Below, piece by piece: positions 48,501-60,100 of a DNA stretch of 64,000 bases. The translations under genes and the position numbers were made by a program. This stretch comes from Edaphochlamys debaryana (taxonomy: Eukaryota; Chlorophyta; Chlorophyceae; Chlamydomonadales), in the NCBI GenBank assembly GCA_016858145.1, contig JAEHOE010000030.1, positions 434,001-498,000 on the forward strand. The letters run 5' to 3'. Every line of letters begins with the position of its first letter. The first letter of the stretch is position 1. The notes under the pieces were generated by a model. That model was not told where the DNA came from and ran no database searches. It worked only from the letters and a program-made list of their open reading frames with translations.

Positions 48501-51472
48501 ATGGAGCGCCGGGCATCGGGGGACCTTTCTAGCTTGACAGCCGCCAAGAAGGCACGTGGTGACCATGGCGGTGACTACGATGCAGCCAAGACCATGGCGG
48601 TGGTTACGATCCACCCGCGGCTGGCGGACCTCGCCTCCACCCGCACCATCCTTGACGGCATTATCTCCCCTGACTTGTGCCGCGAGTTGCTCCTCGTCTA
48701 TCGCGTGAGTTCTGTCTCTAGGTGCCCAACATCAGGCTCTGCATCATACCCCTCTAGGCACACTCGTGGCACTCGCTTTCCCCGCTGCCGCTGCCGCCTT
48801 GTGCCCCATTTCCCCCCGAGCTGTCCCCCGCTCCCCGGGCCCCCTCCCTCTGTGCCTGACCTCCCGTGCCTCCCGCACCTTGCCCAGTGCGCCAGCTGCG
48901 TCGGCTACCGGCCACACGTCTTCTCTGCTACCATCCACGATGTGGTGGTCACGGCCCCCTGGCTGCTCCCACCCATGGTAGGCGCTGGAGGCCGGTAGAG
49001 GTTGTGACGCCCCGACCGACTCCGTTTCCACCCCTCCTCCGCTTACCGCGTTATCCTGTTACCCGTAGACTTCTCATCCCTGCCAAAGATGTGGAAGGCC
49101 CATACCACGGCCACCGCGTACGAGTGCGGCGCCACACCCCCACCCCGCCCTCTCATGCGCCCATCCGCCGCCCTCCTGTCCCCCGTCCGCCCCGCCGGGC
49201 CCAGCTGCGCGCACGGGCTGCGGTGCTTGCTGCCATCGAGGAGGCGTTCGGGCTGACTCTGGAACTGTCGGTGGAGTTCTCAGCGCTGATCGGATGGGAG
49301 CAAGGAGCGTCGCTGGGCTGGCACCATGACGCGAACAGGTGTGTGGCAGGGGCGCGTCATGGGTCGGAGAAAGCCGGCTGCACCGGGCACCGAGCTGCAC
49401 CGGCTCGCCTCAACCGGTAGACGGGAGTATCGCTCCTCATCCTGCCCTCGCAATGGCTCCTGCATACTCAGCGCCTGAGTCTCGGTCCCGGCTGCTGCCG
49501 CGTTTCCAAGCTTGTTGTAATGATGTTGCCCCTGCTTACGCGACTGCAGGGAGTACCTCAGCCGGCGCCACGTGTCCGCCGTGCTGTACCTCAACGACCA
49601 GGGGCAGGACTTCGGGGAGGGAGACTTCCGGTTCCAGGTACGGTCCGTACGGGCCTGGCGCGTGGCTAGCTGGCTACACCGTGGGCGCAGCTCAGGGCTC
49701 AGGTGTCACCGCTGCAGTACGATTGCCCTTCACACTGTGTGCCCCCTTTGTTGCCTGAAGGACGGCCCGGAGCCCCTCCGTGTGGCGCCCCGCGCAGGAC
49801 GGCTGGTGGCATACACGGCCGGTGAGGAGGCTCAAACTTGTTCTCGTCACCTTCGAGGCAGTAGTATCTTCCTTCATCACGCCTCGCTCGGTTAAGGGGC
49901 GTTGCAGATGGCTGCACATGTTTCCTCCATACCCCGCATCCCCAGCTCCATGCGCCCCCGCCCACCTTGCCTCTTCGCCGCTTCTCCATCCCTCCCAGAT
50001 GCCCGCAACGTGCACTGCGTGGACCGTGTGGCGTGGGGTGAGCGCGTGACACTCACCATGTGGCTCAGCCTGGACCCAGCGGCGGCAGAGGACACAAAGG
50101 CAAGAGCGTGACGGGCATGACGTGCACACGAGCGCTGTACTGCAAATGGAAGCCGGGCAGTAGGCACTGTGGGTAATTGCGGTTGCTCCACTGCCCACGT
50201 GCCGCCAGGTGCTCGAGCAGCTGTGCCGCGTCGTGCCCGGCTGGGCGCGGCCACCCGCTCCCCACGGAGCGGCGGAGGTGGAGCAGGGGGGCGGCGGCGG
50301 CAGCGATGCGAACCAACCCTTTGCTGCTGGTGCGGGGCAGCAGGACGCAGGCGCCTGCGGTGCGCCGCCGGGCCCCGACGTGGCTGGCTCGGCTGCATCG
50401 GTACCCGCGGCAACGCTGCAGGCGGGCTGGGGCTGGCTGAGGCTGGGTCCGGGGCTGCCGGAGCCCATGTTCATGCTGCCGGCGGAGCCGCCGCGGGCGG
50501 AGGCAGCGCCCGCGGCGGCGGAGCCTGGTCCCGCGCCAATGGAGGCTGCGGGTCCGGGGCACCGGTCCAATGCTGCAGCCGCAGCAGCCGGGGCTGGGCC
50601 CGGGGCGGGGCAAGCTGGATCGGCGGGGGAGCACAGGGACGTGCGTGTCGAAGCATATGCCACGGCGCGGAGGGGACGGCCGGGGGAGGACCTGCGCTGC
50701 GTCCGACTACGGTGAGGCCGGGGCCCGGGATGCTGTGTGCTTGCTGGGCCCCGGTGCTTTTCAGATTGCTGGCTGCGTGCAGCCGTGCTGTCCAGCTTCC
50801 GTTCCTTGCTCTGCTCCGCTACCTGAAGCGCGTTGCCCCATTGATCCGTGCAGGCGCCTGGGACTGGCGGTGATCCGGGCCGCAGGCGAGCAGGGACGGA
50901 ACGGCGGCGGCGGCAGCGGCGGCAGCGGAGGTGACGGGGCTGGCAGCAGCGTGGACCGAGGCGATGTAGGCGGCAGCGGTCATAGAGCGGGCGCCCCTGC
51001 GATGGCGGGGAGCGCCCAGACGACTGGGGCTGCAGGGGAAGCCGGGCATACCGAGGCCGCCGTCGGTGCAGCTGAGGCTGGGGAAGCGGAAGCCGTCTGG
51101 CTGAGGCCCGCGGCGGCTTCCAGGTCCCCGTCTGAGGCATCGCAGCGGTCAGGGCTTGGGGCAGATTGCGCCTCTGCTGCCTCGCCGAGCCGCTCGGCCG
51201 AGCTTGCCTTCCCAAGCCTGCAGGCCGCACTGGTGTGCGCGCAGTACGCGTCGTACATCGACAGCACCACGGCAGTACGGACACTGGATCGCAGCACGGC
51301 GCCCACAGAGAGTACGGCATCGCCGGATCGCGTGCTGCCGTACGCGGGTGATTTGCAGAGGGTGGCGGCCGCGCTGAGGCCGCTGCGGGAGTACGTGGCG
51401 CGTGGAGTGGCGGTGGTGGAGGGCACGTTGCCGCGGTGGCTGGAGCTGGGATCATTGCTATCAGATGGGTGA
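48501..51472 (+). CDS. 2-oxoglutarate/Fe(II)-dependent oxygenase, P4H-like
   Basis: Eight exons, 48501-48704, 48888-48977, 49205-49338, 49550-49637, 49761-49821, 49999-50099, 50209-50711 and 50854-51472 (TGA), encode 599 residues. Residues about 99-220 are a double-stranded beta-helix oxygenase core close to uncharacterised plant 2OG oxygenases of the At3g18210 type. Iron ligands are His138 and Asp140 (GWHHDANR) and His198 (DARNVHCVD); Arg208 (GERVTLTMW) is the 2-oxoglutarate-binding arginine. The substrate is unknown; prolyl or lysyl hydroxylation is the family activity. The last two exons, about 375 residues, are Gly/Ala/Ser-rich and mostly disordered, with a helical end (LQAALVCAQYASYIDS; LREYVARGVAVV). 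The intron at 50100-50208 has a GC donor (ACAAAG|GCAAGA), supported by family continuity EDTK-VLEQL. TGTAA lies 226 bp after the stop. Confidence 0.88.
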
Positions 51473-52115
51473 GCGGGACCATCGATGCGTTACTTCTTAC
51501 TAAGACTGTGCTGCAGGAAGTCCTAAGCTGTTGGTACGTTGAAGAGGGGGCCCGGGGCAAGCAAGTGAATGTCAGCATGGGGAGGAAGTGTTGGGCTCGC
51601 TGACGGGGGGCAGCCCTGCCTCTGCAAAGTGTAGCCGTGTGGTGCCGGGGTGCACTGCTTGAGAGTGTGCTGATTGATATGAGTACTCCTCGAGGCCTGT
51701 AAGACTGCTTGAGGGGCGGGGCTCGGGAAGAGGAACTCGTGCTACACGGGCATATGTACTACAGCATGCCCCCATACACAAGGAACCTGGGTCTGCACTT
51801 TGCTGGCCTGCTTTTCGCGTCTGCCAGTTCCGCTTCCCCATACACAAGCTGCCCACGGTCTCATACTAAGGCCATCTGCACAGAGCCCATTCGCATTCAG
51901 CAAGCCCACACCTACCCATTACCACTACCTTCCATACGCAGCCCCAGTCCCGGATTCTGCACTCAGCGAGTCACCTCGCTCTGATACCGTAGCCGCAGTA
52001 CCACCCCCAGTCGCCCACAATGCTTGCATGCCCCCCATCACACCTCCGTGCGCCCTGCCGTCCGACAGGTCATAGCAATACACGGCCAAGCCTGGCCAAG
52101 CCTACAAAACCTGCC
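51473..52115. other. Intergenic, 3' flank of the oxygenase gene
   Basis: Contains the TGTAA signal at 51698-51702 and a short piece related to the 17482 repeat near 51798-51820. No gene recognised. Confidence 0.5.
51698..51702 (+). terminator. TGTAA polyadenylation signal, oxygenase gene
   Basis: TGTAA 226 bp after the stop codon, a typical distance for these algae. Confidence 0.6.
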
Positions 52116-52415
52116 CTAACCCCACCTGACCCGAAGATGAATGACCAGTACTTCAGATCCCTCCGCCTCCGCCTCCCGCTTGCGCTTCTTGGCCGCCGAG
52201 ATGGCGACCGAGTGCTCCGCTGACCGCACCTTGCCCGTCTTGGCCGCCGAGATGGCGGCCTTGTGCTCCACAGAGAGCGGCCCCAGCTTCCTGCCCGTCT
52301 TGGCCGCCGAGATGGCGGCCTTGTGCTCCGGTGACTGCGGCCCCAGCTCCCTGCCCCTGTTGGCCGCACCTCCCCCCGGCCAGCAGCCAGAAGGCCGACT
52401 TGCGTTGAAATTCAC
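52116..52415 (-). CDS. NUMOD3-like repeat fragment
   Basis: An open minus frame without an ATG, so it is an exon or remnant rather than a complete gene. It contains three tandem units. Units 1 and 2 (52355-52296 and 52295-52236) are 20 residues each, of the form GR-x-LGP-x-S-x-EHKAAISAAKT; unit 3 is a shorter version (GKVRSAEHSVAISAAKK), followed by a basic tail KRKREAEAEG. The pattern G-[RK]...S-x-EH+xxIS-x-AK matches NUMOD3, a DNA-binding module first described in GIY-YIG and HNH homing endonucleases. The underlying DNA is a 60-bp tandem repeat. No nuclease domain is visible. A possible acceptor lies just upstream near 52450. Confidence 0.5.
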   Translation of the reverse strand: MNFNASRPSGCWPGGGAANRGRELGPQSPEHKAAISAAKTGRKLGPLSVEHKAAISAAKTGKVRSAEHSVAISAAKKRKREAEAEGSEVLVIHLRVRWG

Positions 52416-52667
52416 ACCAACGCCAACCTCCGTCAGGCTCAGGGGCTGTCACCCGGCTGCCACCCGGCCCCCTCCCGCACAAGGTAGGTGCCTGCCTCAG
52501 CGGCCGGACCCACCCTCCTCGCTCCTCCCCTGCCTATTCTGACCCTAACAGCCTCCACGGCTACCTGCTCGTTCCGAGCCTGCGGCCCGCCAAGCCCCCA
52601 GCTCCCCAACCCCCCTGCTGTACACTGCGCTGCCGATAGCCCTCCTGCAGCCCGCTCTCCTCGCACG

Positions 52668-52672
52668 TTACA
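52668..52672 (-). terminator. TGTAA polyadenylation signal, PG-rich-repeat gene
   Basis: TGTAA on the minus strand 80 bp after the stop at 52752. Confidence 0.5.
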
Positions 52673-52751
52673 TCAGCCCCAGCAGACTCCCCCGCCGCCG
52701 CCACCTAGGAGCGCACCGCCTGCCAGGCCGCCTCTGTTTCGCCCGATGCCG

Positions 52752-55036
52752 CTAGGACGCCACCGTCGTGTAGTGCTGCGTGGCGTTCTTGTGGTGGCTC
52801 TTCCGCAGCATGGCCGGCGGCTGGTAGTATGCGGGGCCGGGCGCGTTCGCAGAGGCGGCGTAGGCTCGCTCGTCCACGAACTCCTGGTGGCCGGCGGAGC
52901 GGGAGCGGAAGGGCGAGGAGATGCCGTGCGGCGGGGAGTGGCCGTGAAGCGGCGGGTGGCTGGGCGAGAGGTAGTCGTGAGCCACCTTCTCGGAGGGCGA
53001 CACCAGCATTTGCTTGCCCCCGTAGGGCCTAGGGAAGGGGCAGGGGGGGGGGAGGCGTGGAGGAGGATGTGGTGGGCCAGCAGGTGGGGGAGTCGGTGCG
53101 GGAGTGGGCCGACCGTGGGCAAGGCGAAGGCAGGCCTGAGCAGGAACACCCTCGTCCGCAGGTCCAAGGGCCCATTCGGGCTCCGAGCCCCCGGTACTAG
53201 TCGTGACTCTCAGCCCCTGGCCAAACCCCGCCGCCGCGCCCTCCCTCCCCTCCCTCCCTCCTCGTTCTCCCTAAGCCCGAAACCCGAGCCCCCGCCCCCG
53301 CAGCGCTCACCGCTTGGGCGCCGAGTCGTGCGGCTGGAAGGGCGGGCTGGGGCGCGCGCCCTCGCGGCTGAGCTTGGCCCGGATGGAGGCGAAGTCCTGC
53401 AGCTCGTAGGCGCCCGGGCCGGGGCCCGTGTCGGGCTTGCCGCCGCCCGCGGGCGCCCCGAACAGCAGCGTGTCCAGGGTGGGCGCCATGGACCCCACGG
53501 ATGCGCCGCCCCGCCCCCCGCCCGTGCCGAACGAGGAGGTGCCCCGCCGCGAGGCCGCGCCGCGGGACAGCGAGCGCCGGTCCCAGAGGTCGCCCTGGCG
53601 CCATGGCGGTGGAGGGGGCAGAGGGGAGGGGCGCTGAGAGAAGAAAGCGTGTCCCACCGCCCCCTGCCACCTGGCCCCCTCCCGCCCAGCCAACGGCCCG
53701 CCACCCAGCCCTGCCGCCCAGCCCCGCCTCACCAGGTCGTAGCTGGTGGACGGCGGAGCCTCCATGTTCCCCAGCAGAATCAGTTCGTGGCCCACGCTGT
53801 TCTTAAACGCCGACACAGCGCCCGCGCCCGGCCGGGACAGGTAGTCCAGCTTGGCGCCTGCAGTACAGCAAATGCGGTACGGCACACACAGGCGCGACCG
53901 CCGAGTTGGGCAGGGGAACCAAGGCAGACGCCCATCTTGCGGGCTGTGCCGTTCCCGCCCCTGGTGATGAGTGATGGCTGGCAGTACGCGCGGCAGCAGC
54001 TCTGGGAGTGCCCACTATGCTCCACGTGCCCCCCATGAGACGTGTGGCTGCTGGCCGGCATTACGTGGTGGCTATGGCCGCGTGCGCCCCAGCCACACGC
54101 TGCGGCGGCACAGCGCCGACACGGCTACCCCCCTCAGCTGACCCCGCCCCAGAGCCCGCTGGGCCCACCTGTCCGGGTCACGTTCCCCGGCTCGTACGTC
54201 CCCGGTCCGAGGTGGGGCGCGGCCGTTTCCATGGGCACCCGCGACGTGGTTGTCTGCGGAGGGAAGGGCCGAGGGAAGGGCGCTTGACCAGACGGTCTTC
54301 AAGTGCAACGCTATGACTGCAAGGAGCTTATGTAACGACCGGTGTCTAACAGCCAAAGAGAGCCCTTGACCTGCAGCAGCCTCAACCTCCGCTGGGTGCC
54401 GCGCTGGATGGAGCTCATGCCGCTTCTAAGAAAGCCTCATCCCGAAGCTCCGGCAAGCGTGCGCCCCGCCGGGGCATGGGTCAAGTTCTGCAACGGCCGC
54501 CAAACTGTACCCCCACACACATGACGCCCAGCTCGGTTGGCGGCCACGCGGCGCCCGCCCACCTTTTCTTGGAAGACGGACCGCACGGGCGCCCGGCTGA
54601 AGTCCTTTACGTCGTTTGGGGTGGCCGCGGTGTGGCCCCGGTACGTGCCTGGTCCTGGCCCGGTGTAGCAGGGCCGGGCTGGGCCGCCAAATCGTCGAGA
54701 GTTCGACACCAAAGCGCCAAAGCCCTTTTTCCCTATGGACTCAGGCTTCGTGCTATCCAGCGGCTTTGCCTTTAGGGAATCATAGGATCCGGGTCTGCCG
54801 AGGGAGGTAGTCAAGGGTGCCGGCAAGGAAGCAGGGTCAGTCTGGGAAGGTCTGGAGGAGAGGGATAGGACAGGGCTGCCTCTGGCCCTGCCTTTGCCCC
54901 CTTCCGACCTCGGAACGCAGCATCTGAACTTTGCTCACCCGGGCGTGTCGTTCTCAGAGTCCTGAAACCTCCTGCTTTCCACGCTGAAACCTTTGCGCTC
55001 CCTGTCAGAGGGGGAGAGTTGTGTTGGGGCGGACAT
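52752..55036 (-). CDS. Sperm-tail PG-rich repeat (SHIPPO/STPG-type) protein
   Basis: Six exons, 55036-54939, 54794-54563, 54253-54169, 53857-53733, 53594-53311 and 53028-52752 (TAG), encode 366 residues. SHIPPO-type PG-rich repeats recur: TPGPGSYDS (created across intron 1), TGPGPGTYRG, LGPGTYEPG, GPGPGAYELQD and APGPAYYQP. They alternate with basic KGF...SRRF segments (KGFSVESRRF; KGFGALVSNSRRFGG). Such proteins bind microtubules and several are inner proteins of ciliary doublets, so a ciliary axoneme location is a sound inference. The start at 55036 was chosen because exon 1 then joins exon 2 in phase and completes the first repeat. An extra upstream exon cannot be excluded. Overall it resembles STPG1/MAPO2-type proteins, but orthology is not proven. 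Confidence 0.87.
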
Positions 55037-57172
55037 CCCCCGTGGGCAGGGCTGGCCAGACCTACTGCATCCAAGTGGCCTCACCTGGGTCCTGTAAACA
55101 ATATCGTCTCGAACTTCGCGGGGATCGAGCTGCTCGGCTTATAGCCGGGAACAGACTTCAATGGTGCTGAAGCCGGCCCCTTGTAGATTTGTCCTCTAGC
55201 TCGGTTGTCTTCTTCTCTAGCCATTCTGATGGGCAGTCCCTATCAGGCAAATGACCTCGCGCTGGCCGAAAGGATGCGTCGCCGCGCCCACTTCTCAGTG
55301 TTTGTACGTGCGGCTCCTAACTGCGAGTGATGAAAAGCGAGTAGATAAGCGAAGTGCGGGGTTGGGGGTTACTGCGGGCTCTATGGCATTCGAAGGTTAA
55401 TCAGCTCGTGCGATCAACGCCGGCGCCTCGAGCGTCCCCAGCCAAGAGCCCACGCTCCCTGCGCTAAAGGGTAGACTTAAATGTTACGGGCGTCGCGGGC
55501 TTGAGACCCACGCGCGAAACACATCGTGTCCACATCCTCAGCGGAGCAGGGAGGACCCCGGAAGGGTCGGGGTTGCCATGGGCCACCACGACATGAGACG
55601 ACCGGGATAGTGATGGGCTTCATCTTCCTGAACTCGAGAGCAAAGACTGCAGCGGGCCTGGGCTGGGTGGTGGCCTTGAAGGGTGAACCGGGATGACTCT
55701 GTGTACATGGGGGCTAGGGCTATGGCCTCAAACGCTCTTCAGCCCATACTGTTCCTGAGTGCACCCAATCGCTGCAGGATGTGCCTGGCTGGCCGAGGCT
55801 GCGGAGGACTGCCATGCCTCCGACGGCATCGGACGGCACACGCACGGGCTGCACGGGCGCTGGCAGCAGGGCGGTGCGTCCGCTCCGCTCTAATCATCGG
55901 GCGCACGGCAGCCGCGCACAGCGTCCGGGTCGTGCCACGCGCCTCCCTCCCCCCGCGGCCCCCTCCGCCGCCCGCGACCCACCAGCGACCCACTGGCCAT
56001 GCAGACCCAGCCCCAAAGTCCCGCTTCCCAAAGGGGGCAAGCCCCGACGGCTGCGCAGCTCAGTGGCGTAAACGTTGCAAGGGACGAGCATGGATTTGAC
56101 GAATACTGTTGCTACACGCAGGCTGCGCTAGCTTACAGCTTGCCAGGGAGCGCGGGAGGCTGGGGGCGTCCAGGAGCCTCCAGGAGCAGGCGTTTGGAGT
56201 GGGCCTTTCGCTGCCCTCCATGAGCTACGTACATCCCCTGCCTCGTGGCTTCACTCCTGCGCAGCTGCGCTTCACCTACCCCAGGGGCGTTCGGGCTTCG
56301 GGGTCTGCCCCTCGAGGGCGCACGTGCCACTGGCCACGTCATGCAGGCGCCTTAGGTAGGGCCAGGACGGGCACGAACCAAGAAGCAGGTAGCAGCCCGT
56401 GCTCGACTCGGCCAAACTCGTCAACTTCTCAGACACTTGGACTCCGAAGGCGCTAGCAAAGCGCTTTGACTCAGGCCAGTCCCTCCGCTATGCAGTGTAC
56501 GGGAACCGCCCAGTCGCCGCGCGGTGCGCTGCGCTTGTGCGCGAGGGGGCCTCGTCCATTCTCGCGCAACCGCCCGTCCGCCCGCAAGCGCCTGCTCGTC
56601 CCTGTGCCAGGAGGACCCAGCGAGCCCTCTGTCTTTTCTCCAAAGCAAGCGCTACTCGCGGGAGCTGTGCAGGTGCGAAGGAAGTGTCGGCATCTCAAGG
56701 GTACGCCCAGTACTTTCCCGTCTTCTCTCATCGCGTTGCGCTTACTCGGCTATTGATCACAATATCCGTGAACTAGTGGAGCGTCTGGGAGCTGACCGAC
56801 CGGTCCAACATGTGGAATCGTGAAAGCTCAGCTCGCCGCGCTAACGCAGGGCAGGGGAAAGGGCGGAGTCCAGGAAGGGGATGAGGACGTCGTAGACTGG
56901 TCGCGTCTGGGCGCCGTCCAGACTAACACCCCAACTGCCCCATGTTTGAGGTGGAGACGGAACTCGATTGTAGTCGAGGGCCCTCGCGTGCGACAGCCAT
57001 ACTAGTAAAACAACACTCCAGACAAGAAGAGCACATATCTCCGACCACCGCTTACCATCACGCCTTACCTCGGCTTGGAACAACGTCGCAATGTGCTGCT
57101 AGGACTGGCGCCTCTCCGGTCTCACGCCCGGAACGTGCCTGAAGAACAGGCCTCGCGTTAGCAGCCACACCA
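55037..57172. other. Intergenic between divergent PG-repeat and membrane-protein genes
   Basis: About 2.1 kb with both promoters at its ends. It contains copy 2 of the tRNA-like repeat (55934-56077). Open frames over the repeat are not genes. No RNA gene with a clear A box, B box and cloverleaf was found. Confidence 0.5.
55934..56077 (+). repeat. Dispersed tRNA-like (SINE-like) repeat, copy 2
   Basis: Partner of 7800-7920 with about 20 bp of extra internal sequence; the A-box-like end GCGCAGCTCAGTGG is identical in both. Confidence 0.5.
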
Positions 57173-60100
57173 ATGCCAGCAGGCAGCGTTGGGCCCTGTG
57201 GGGCTTCGGGCCAGTGCGGACGCGTTTTGCTGGCTGCCCTTGTTATCTTGGGCCTAGGGGCTGCTAGCGCTCAGGGCGACGACTTGACGCCTGGCTCCAA
57301 TGAAACTGCGCAAGGTGAGAGGGCCACAAGGGGACAGGGCCGAACGCGCGCATTCATGGCCTCGCGGGTGCCACAGCTTGTTTCCCTGCGCCAACAACGC
57401 CGCCCTTGTGATAGAGTGCATTGCTTGCTTGCCATTAGCGCAAATCAGGCTTCATGGCGGCTGGTCCCTTGGGTGCCCACTTTCACCGAGCTTCTTGCCC
57501 TTGCAGTGCACGAATCGATGTGCGCAACCTTTCGCACCGAGTCGGACGTAGCAATGGTCGCTGTGGACGGCGGGGCGACGCTGGGCTTCGTGACTATGGG
57601 CGGTGATGAGCTTGACGCTGCGCATCCTGCACTGGTGCTGGTGAGACCGCCGCGCGCGTCTTCCCTTCCTGAGCGCGAGTTCACACGGTTGTCCCTCAAC
57701 AACACAGCCGGGCACAAAGTGTTGTCTTGTCGCACTTCCTGACCCTTCGTCCCTGCCCGCCATCCGCGGGCACGCGGCCCCAGCCAGCTCCAGTTGGTTG
57801 AGAACCCGCGGTTCGACGGCAGCAGTAGAGAGCCATCGGTCTGCATCACTTTGCCCCCCCCCGTTTCTGCACGTAGATCACTTCACGTGAATGTGCTCCT
57901 CCCACATAAACTACTCCCAGGCACTGCCCACATCCCCCCCTCCCCGCATGCCCGCAAGCCTTCAAGTTGACGCCCCCGCTTCCTCTCCTCCCCGCCCCAG
58001 GCACTCCATTCGAACCTGCCGCCCTTTTCCGGCCGCACCAACAACCTCCGCATCCGGTTTACCAAGGCCTTTCCGAGCGACTGCGCCATGACCACCACCT
58101 CGACCCTGCTGCGGGAGACGCAGCTCGTGGCTGACCCCTCTGCGCCCGGCGTGCGCTACCTCGCTCGCGTGCCCGTGCCCCGGGAGGTGTTTGCCTGCGC
58201 TCACTCCCAGGCGGACCACTTCTTCGCGGTACACTTTGTGGCCATCGAGGCGGACCTGGAGGGCAAGGTGCGCAGCAGCAGGGAAACGCGGTGGGGATAT
58301 GTCGAAGCGGCTCGGAAAAAGGGCAAAAATTCAGGCAGCCACGGGTTCTGGGGGCCCCTTGACGTGAGGGCAGGGCGCTGTTGATAGGTCGGAACGCTCA
58401 TGTGCTCGGGACTGAGAAGGCTCTCCCTCCTGATCTTTCCTCTGTTACCGCAGAAGGGCGCTGTGACGATTGAGTCCGTGGGCGACTGGGTGGGCTTTGC
58501 CTCGCCCGGCGCCTCTTGCCCCTTCGTCACCGTGACTGGGGCCTGCACCCCCTCAGCCTGCGCCGCCGGCCCAGCCGTCCACTCCACGGCTCGCGTCACA
58601 CTCGCCACCGGCGCCTCCGACGCCGGGACCATAACTTCGGACGACGCCGCCGCCACCGCCAGCGCCCGCGCTCACGTCGCGCGTGCTGCGGCTCGCGCTG
58701 CGGACGCGAGCGTGGGGGCGCATGCGGGCGAGGGCCAGGCCGCAGCCGTGTCGCCCGACAGCAGGGCGGAGAGCGTGGCGGCGGCCCCTGGCGAGGCGCC
58801 AGAGCAGGGCCCCGCCTCGGTCCTAGTAAGCGTGGCGGCTTGGTCGCATGCGGCCAAGCTGGCGGCGGTCCTCGTCGTCGCCGCCGCCAGCGGCATCGTC
58901 ATGCGGTCCTCGATGGCGGCGCTGACGCGCCGCCGCCGTGCCGCCGCCGCCGCCAAGTCGCAGCTGCCCAGCCGCAGCCCCGCCCCGTCGCGGCTGACCT
59001 CGCCCATGCCCAGCGTCTCGGGCGCCCTGCGCGGCGCGCTCAAGGGCCCTGCGGCCTCCCTCACCACCCCCGGCGTTGCGTCCAACATGTCCTCCCCCGG
59101 CTCAGTCGACATGGCCTGCCACCTCTCCCTGACCGGCGAGGCGCGCAAGCCTGCGCTGTCGATCGACGGCCGGCGGGTGGACGGGCTCGCAGTCCTACGC
59201 ACCCGTGTCAGCTACGCGGGCCACTCGACCCCCAACTCGAGCAGCAGCACCCCCACCGCCGCCGCTTTCGGCAAGGGCCCCTCGCGCTCCATCTCGCCCT
59301 CGCCCTCGAACCTCAACCTCGCCGCCCTCAACGACGACGACTGTGGCGTCAGCTTCAACCCCCTGCCGCCCCTCAACGTCGGCCCTTTCGCCGGCCTCTC
59401 CCTGCCCGGCGGCGACCGCCACGACGTGTACGGCAGCCTGTGCCAGGCTGGCTCGCCCGTCTTCTCCACGCACTCTGGCGGCAGCCCCTTCGCCTCGGCC
59501 GTCCACAACGCCCGTCTCTCCACCAGCGGCGCCATGCCCCCGTCTTCCTTTGGCCACCACCAGCCCATGCCGCGGCTCAGCCTGCCGGGCTACGACGCGG
59601 CTCCCATCGGGGGCCACTCGCGGCACATGAGCGAGGGCATGTGGTTCGCGGGGCCTCCGACTGCGGCTACGGTCACGGGCGTCTCGGGGTCGGGTCTGCG
59701 GAGCTCTAGCGACGGCGTCGGCACGGCTGGCGCGTCGACCAAGGACGGAGGCATGGGGCTGCAGCGCTGGAGCTCGGAGGGCTGTGTGCCCTCGCTTGAG
59801 GCGGGCCAGGCGCTGCCGCCCTCGGTGCCGCCGGCGCTGGACGCGACGCGGCTCGCGCCCCCGGTGCGGCCGCCGAGCCTGTTTGGTCGCGGCCCCGACA
59901 GCGCTGGCTCCAGCGCCTCCTCCCGCCCGCCGCTGCCCCCGCCGCCGCCCGTCTTTGGCGTCCCGGCGCACGTCATGTCGAGGATGGGGTCGCACAGCGC
60001 CGCGACCTCGGAGTGCTCCAGCGGCCCCAACTCGACCGACTCCGTGCCCCGCCTGCGGTTCGGCCCCGAGCTGACGCCCGGCGGCGTTCCAGCCTCCGCC

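Noticed and set aside
48978..49204. Extra oxygenase exon reading FSSLPKMWKAHT or LLIPAKDVEGPY
   Set aside because: Joining 48977 directly to 49205 closes phase and matches the plant family layout (LLP...RARAAVLAAIEEAFG), so this stretch is intron.
49692..51578. 628-residue open frame on the minus strand
   Set aside because: Lies antisense over the oxygenase exons, which have strong family motifs and phase-consistent introns; the minus frame is a shadow.
54563..54826. Open frame at 54826 as the start of the PG-rich-repeat gene
   Set aside because: Its first codon is TTG, not ATG. An acceptor at 54795 joined to an exon at 55036-54939 gives an ATG start, correct phase and completes a PG repeat.
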